A stretch of DNA of 20,921 nucleotides from Silene noctiflora. Lineage: Eukaryota > Streptophyta > Magnoliopsida > Caryophyllales > Caryophyllaceae. Below, piece after piece: positions 19,271 through 20,921 of this stretch (its first letter is position 1; every line of letters begins with the position of its first letter). The DNA is taken from positions 5,123 to 26,043 of the forward strand of contig VHZZ01000738.1 in assembly GCA_009801015.1 (NCBI GenBank). Reading direction: 5' to 3'. The notes under the pieces are model-generated. The model saw nothing but the letters and a program-made list of their open reading frames with translations. It was not told where the DNA came from and did not search any database. The position numbers and the translations under genes are program-made.

Positions 19271-19510
19271 ATGAGTTTCAAGTACGTAGGCGAAAGGGTA
19301 TTGAAGCAAGCGAGTGCTTCATGGCATGAGGCACAGCAGCCGTGTGGAAGCGGCGTCAATGTAACATCGTCAACTCCGCCTCTTGTGGCTGCTAATGCTG
19401 CCGCCAGTGCCATGGAGGTGGTGGGCGACAAGGAGCGGAATAATGATGCTCGTAGTGAGGAGGCCTTGAAGACTGTCATGTTCATGAGCTGTTGGGGTCC
19501 TAATTCCTAG
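19271..19510 (+). CDS. Wound-induced polypeptide family protein (DUF3774-like)
   Basis: A single-exon frame of 79 residues ending TAG. It starts MSFKYVGERVLKQASASWHE, has a central low-complexity Ala/Val/Ser stretch (about residues 33-50), then EEALKTVMFMSCWGPN at the C-terminus. The C-terminal block E-x-L-x-x-V-M-(Y/F)-x-S-C-W-G-P is the hallmark of the wound-responsive/wound-induced polypeptide family (DUF3774, Pfam PF12609), small plant proteins of about 75-100 residues, some reported to modulate pattern-triggered immunity. GC content rises sharply over the frame compared with its AT-rich flanks, which supports coding. The N-terminus matches the family less clearly, so the assignment rests on the C-terminal motif. 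ACGT motifs upstream would fit stress control. Confidence 0.75.
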   Translation: MSFKYVGERVLKQASASWHEAQQPCGSGVNVTSSTPPLVAANAAASAMEVVGDKERNNDARSEEALKTVMFMSCWGPNS

Positions 19511-19547
19511 TCGCCATTCGGTTATTAATGCATACAACTTGGCGACT
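19509..19547. repeat. 8-bp inverted repeat just after the small gene
   Basis: AGTCGCCA (19509-19516) and TGGCGACT (19540-19547) can form a hairpin with a 23-nt loop overlapping the stop codon of the 19271 gene. The arm sequence is the same as the CACTA subterminal motif. Confidence 0.6.
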
Positions 19548-19665
19548 TAAAAGTTGTGTTATATTTCGTTTAATTTTTTTTTTAATTTTAACTAAAACAC
19601 GCCTTAAAAAATGAGTGGGACAAAATGACTATGAAATAGAGCTTGGTTTGAATGTCGGTTTAGTA

Positions 19666-19747
19666 CACTTTCGGTCTCAGTAAATAGTTATATTTCTTTC
19701 ACAAATTAAAACAAATGTAAATTATTCACCGGAACAAAGACAGAGAG
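19666..19747. mobile_element. Short degenerate Stowaway-like MITE
   Basis: TA at 19664-19665 and 19748-19749 bracket an 82-bp segment. Its left end CACTTTCGGTCTCAGTAAAT and the reverse complement of its right end (CTCTCTGTCTTTGTTCCGGT) are related, and both resemble the CTCCCTCCGT Stowaway terminus. It is much decayed and non-coding. Confidence 0.45.
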
Positions 19748-19916
19748 TACTCCGTAGTCCGTATCTTATAGCCTTGGTTATGTATATAGCATGCATGAGC
19801 TACGGTACGATCCTTGCAGTTGTTTTTTTTGGTTAGTATGAAAGACCCACAATGGTAATGGTATAATTAGAAGCAGAACGATTTACTTATGGTAGTACGT
19901 CAACTTCAACTATTTA

Positions 19917-20134
19917 CTACTATTTTCGTCCCGATCAATTTTTATCCTTTGATTTTGGCACAAATACCCAAAAAATAGGAGGGGACGAATTACTAAATGA
20001 GAAAATAGTATGTGGATCAAATTAAGTGTGAATGATCAAATTATCCATCAAGTTCATTCTTAAAATAGAAAAGATAACACTTGACTAAGACACCTAAAAT
20101 CGAAAAAGACAACAAATGACCGGGATAGACGGAG
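19917..20134. mobile_element. Stowaway-like MITE (TA target site)
   Basis: The left end CTACTATTTTCGTCCCGATC and the reverse complement of the right end (CTCCGTCTATCCCGGTCATT) are imperfect inverted repeats matching the CTCCCTCCGTCCC consensus of Stowaway (Tc1/Mariner) MITEs. TA flanks lie at 19915-19916 and 20135-20136. It is 218 bp and non-coding. Confidence 0.75.
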
Positions 20135-20244
20135 TAAATAATTTTCAGGTAATTATATGTTTTACGTTTAAGCAAACCGTGTTATTGTCCAACAATTGCG
20201 AATAATTGGCCCAGTTAATTCATCATACCCAGGGTAATAACCGT

Positions 20245-20386
20245 GGGCTCTGATACCATGTAAAATTCAACAACGGGCCTGGGTCAAACCCGACAGAGGA
20301 GAAATAGTCCACTTCACAAGCCCAATAGGGTTCCACTCTAAAACCAATTGACAATAGAGGGAGTTGCCCCTTAGCTTATAAACTAG
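20245..20386 (-). mobile_element. LTR-retrotransposon/TRIM remnant with iMet primer-binding site
   Basis: Read on the minus strand, an LTR-like end ...TTTTACA (rc from 20259) is followed directly by TGGTATCAGAGCCC (rc of 20245-20258). This is the standard plant primer-binding site complementary to the 3' end of initiator methionine tRNA. The LTR part extends to about 20386 on the plus strand before joining the GGGTCGG tract, so it is truncated. Short terminal-repeat (TRIM-like) elements commonly leave such fragments. No coding sequence is attached. Confidence 0.7.
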
Positions 20387-20754
20387 ACCTGGCAAATCGG
20401 GTCAACGGATCGGGTTCGGGTTGGGCCAGTTCGGGTCGGATCGATCAGTTCGGGTCTTTCATTNATTTCGGGTTAATTGGGGTCGGCTCGGGTCATTTCG
20501 GGTTTGTTAGTAGGTCAGTTTCGGGTCAAGTGGGTCGGGTTATTTTGGGTCGAATCATTTTTGGGTTAATAAATAAGAGAGAAAAGGCCATTTCATGTCT
20601 TTTCGGTTCAATTAGAGTTGTGTTTTGTCGGGTCATTTTCGGGTTTGGTGGTTTCAGAACGGGTCATTTTGGGTCGGGTCAAATACGGGTCAAGAAAGCT
20701 CGGGTCATGTTCGGGTCGGGTCGGGTCGGGTTTTGGGTCACATTCGGGTGATGT
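20387..20754. repeat. Degenerate GGGTCGGGTT repeat tract
   Basis: About 370 bp made of GGGTC, TCGGGT and GGGTCGGGTT units with irregular spacers, including GGGTCGGGTCGGGTCGGG near 20713-20731. G is strongly biased to the plus strand. Open frames on both strands here arise from the repeat (Gly/Arg/Val on one, Pro/Thr/Asp on the other). N at 20464 marks a join. Related weaker tracts occur at about 3990-4200, 5370-5480 and 5930-6060. Confidence 0.8.
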
Positions 20755-20921
20755 TGTAACACCCCCATACTCCAAAGTGCCTTGCCAAGGCCACCTTAGG
20801 CATAGAAGTGCTACCATCTCGGTTTTCCGAGGCAATGTATATCATTAGACAATAAAGAAACATACTTTAAATAAATAGTTTAAACTGATTACAACTGTCT
20901 TATCAAAACTGTCTAGCAAAA
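20755..20921 (+). mobile_element. Start of an LTR, cut by the window edge
   Basis: TGTAACACCCCCATACTCC begins an LTR-like sequence directly after the GGGTCGG tract. From memory this opening, followed by CCAAGGCCACCTTAGGCATA and CTACCATCTCGG, resembles LTRs of plant Ty3/gypsy chromovirus elements. Only about 167 bp is visible, so its completeness and type cannot be judged. Confidence 0.6.

Noticed and set aside
20530..20848. Gly/Arg-rich and Pro/Thr-rich frames at the right end
   Set aside because: Produced by the GGGTCGG repeat and running into the LTR start.
1..20921. tRNA, rRNA or CRISPR-like arrays
   Set aside because: I saw no cloverleaf-type gene, rRNA core or regularly spaced spacer-repeat pattern; the only tRNA-related string is the LTR primer-binding site at 20245-20258.

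Overview
This is plant nuclear DNA, most likely from a eudicot. It is AT-rich, has long stretches without genes, and carries plant-type transposons (CACTA, hAT MITEs, Stowaway-like MITEs, LTR elements). Its best protein match is the plant F-box/kelch protein typified by Arabidopsis At1g30090. I cannot fix the species from sequence alone. Isolated N bases (82, 16051, 16697, 16765, 20464) mark gap joins in a draft assembly.

Only two loci look like ordinary host genes. One is an intact, apparently single-exon F-box/kelch gene on the minus strand (7051-8268). The other is a small plus-strand gene (19271-19510) whose C-terminus matches the wound-induced polypeptide family (DUF3774). A possible extra minus-strand exon (6491-6638) lies downstream of the F-box gene and is not assigned.

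The rest is mostly repeats. From 1 to 3140 there is AT-rich DNA, including a tandem array of about 160-bp-scale degenerate units with a recent ~465-bp duplication. Three copies of one hAT MITE family (3211-3374, 4319-4506, 18606-18792) each have an 8-bp target duplication. At 9096-9835 there is a C-rich element with long imperfect inverted arms, and at 9941-10123 another MITE. At 12037-13896 a degenerate CACTA-like element is split by a 1568-bp solo LTR (12241-13808) with target duplication ACCGG.

The centrepiece is a complete-ended CACTA (En/Spm) transposon at 14251-17962. It has perfect 13-bp terminal inverted repeats, CTC on both sides, and GGCGACT-type subterminal repeats. It retains a broken N-terminal fragment of the TNPD/TNP2-type transposase gene and a frameshifted Transposase_24 (TNPA-like) gene, but no catalytic DDE domain. 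It therefore looks non-autonomous. Inside it, two perfect duplications flank single Ns and are probably unmerged contig ends.

The right end (19666-20921) holds two Stowaway-like MITEs, a minus-oriented LTR remnant with an initiator-Met tRNA primer-binding site, a degenerate GGGTCGG tract, and the start of a further LTR running off the window. I found no convincing new gene system; the interest is in nested transposon structure, a small wound-peptide gene, and assembly artefacts.
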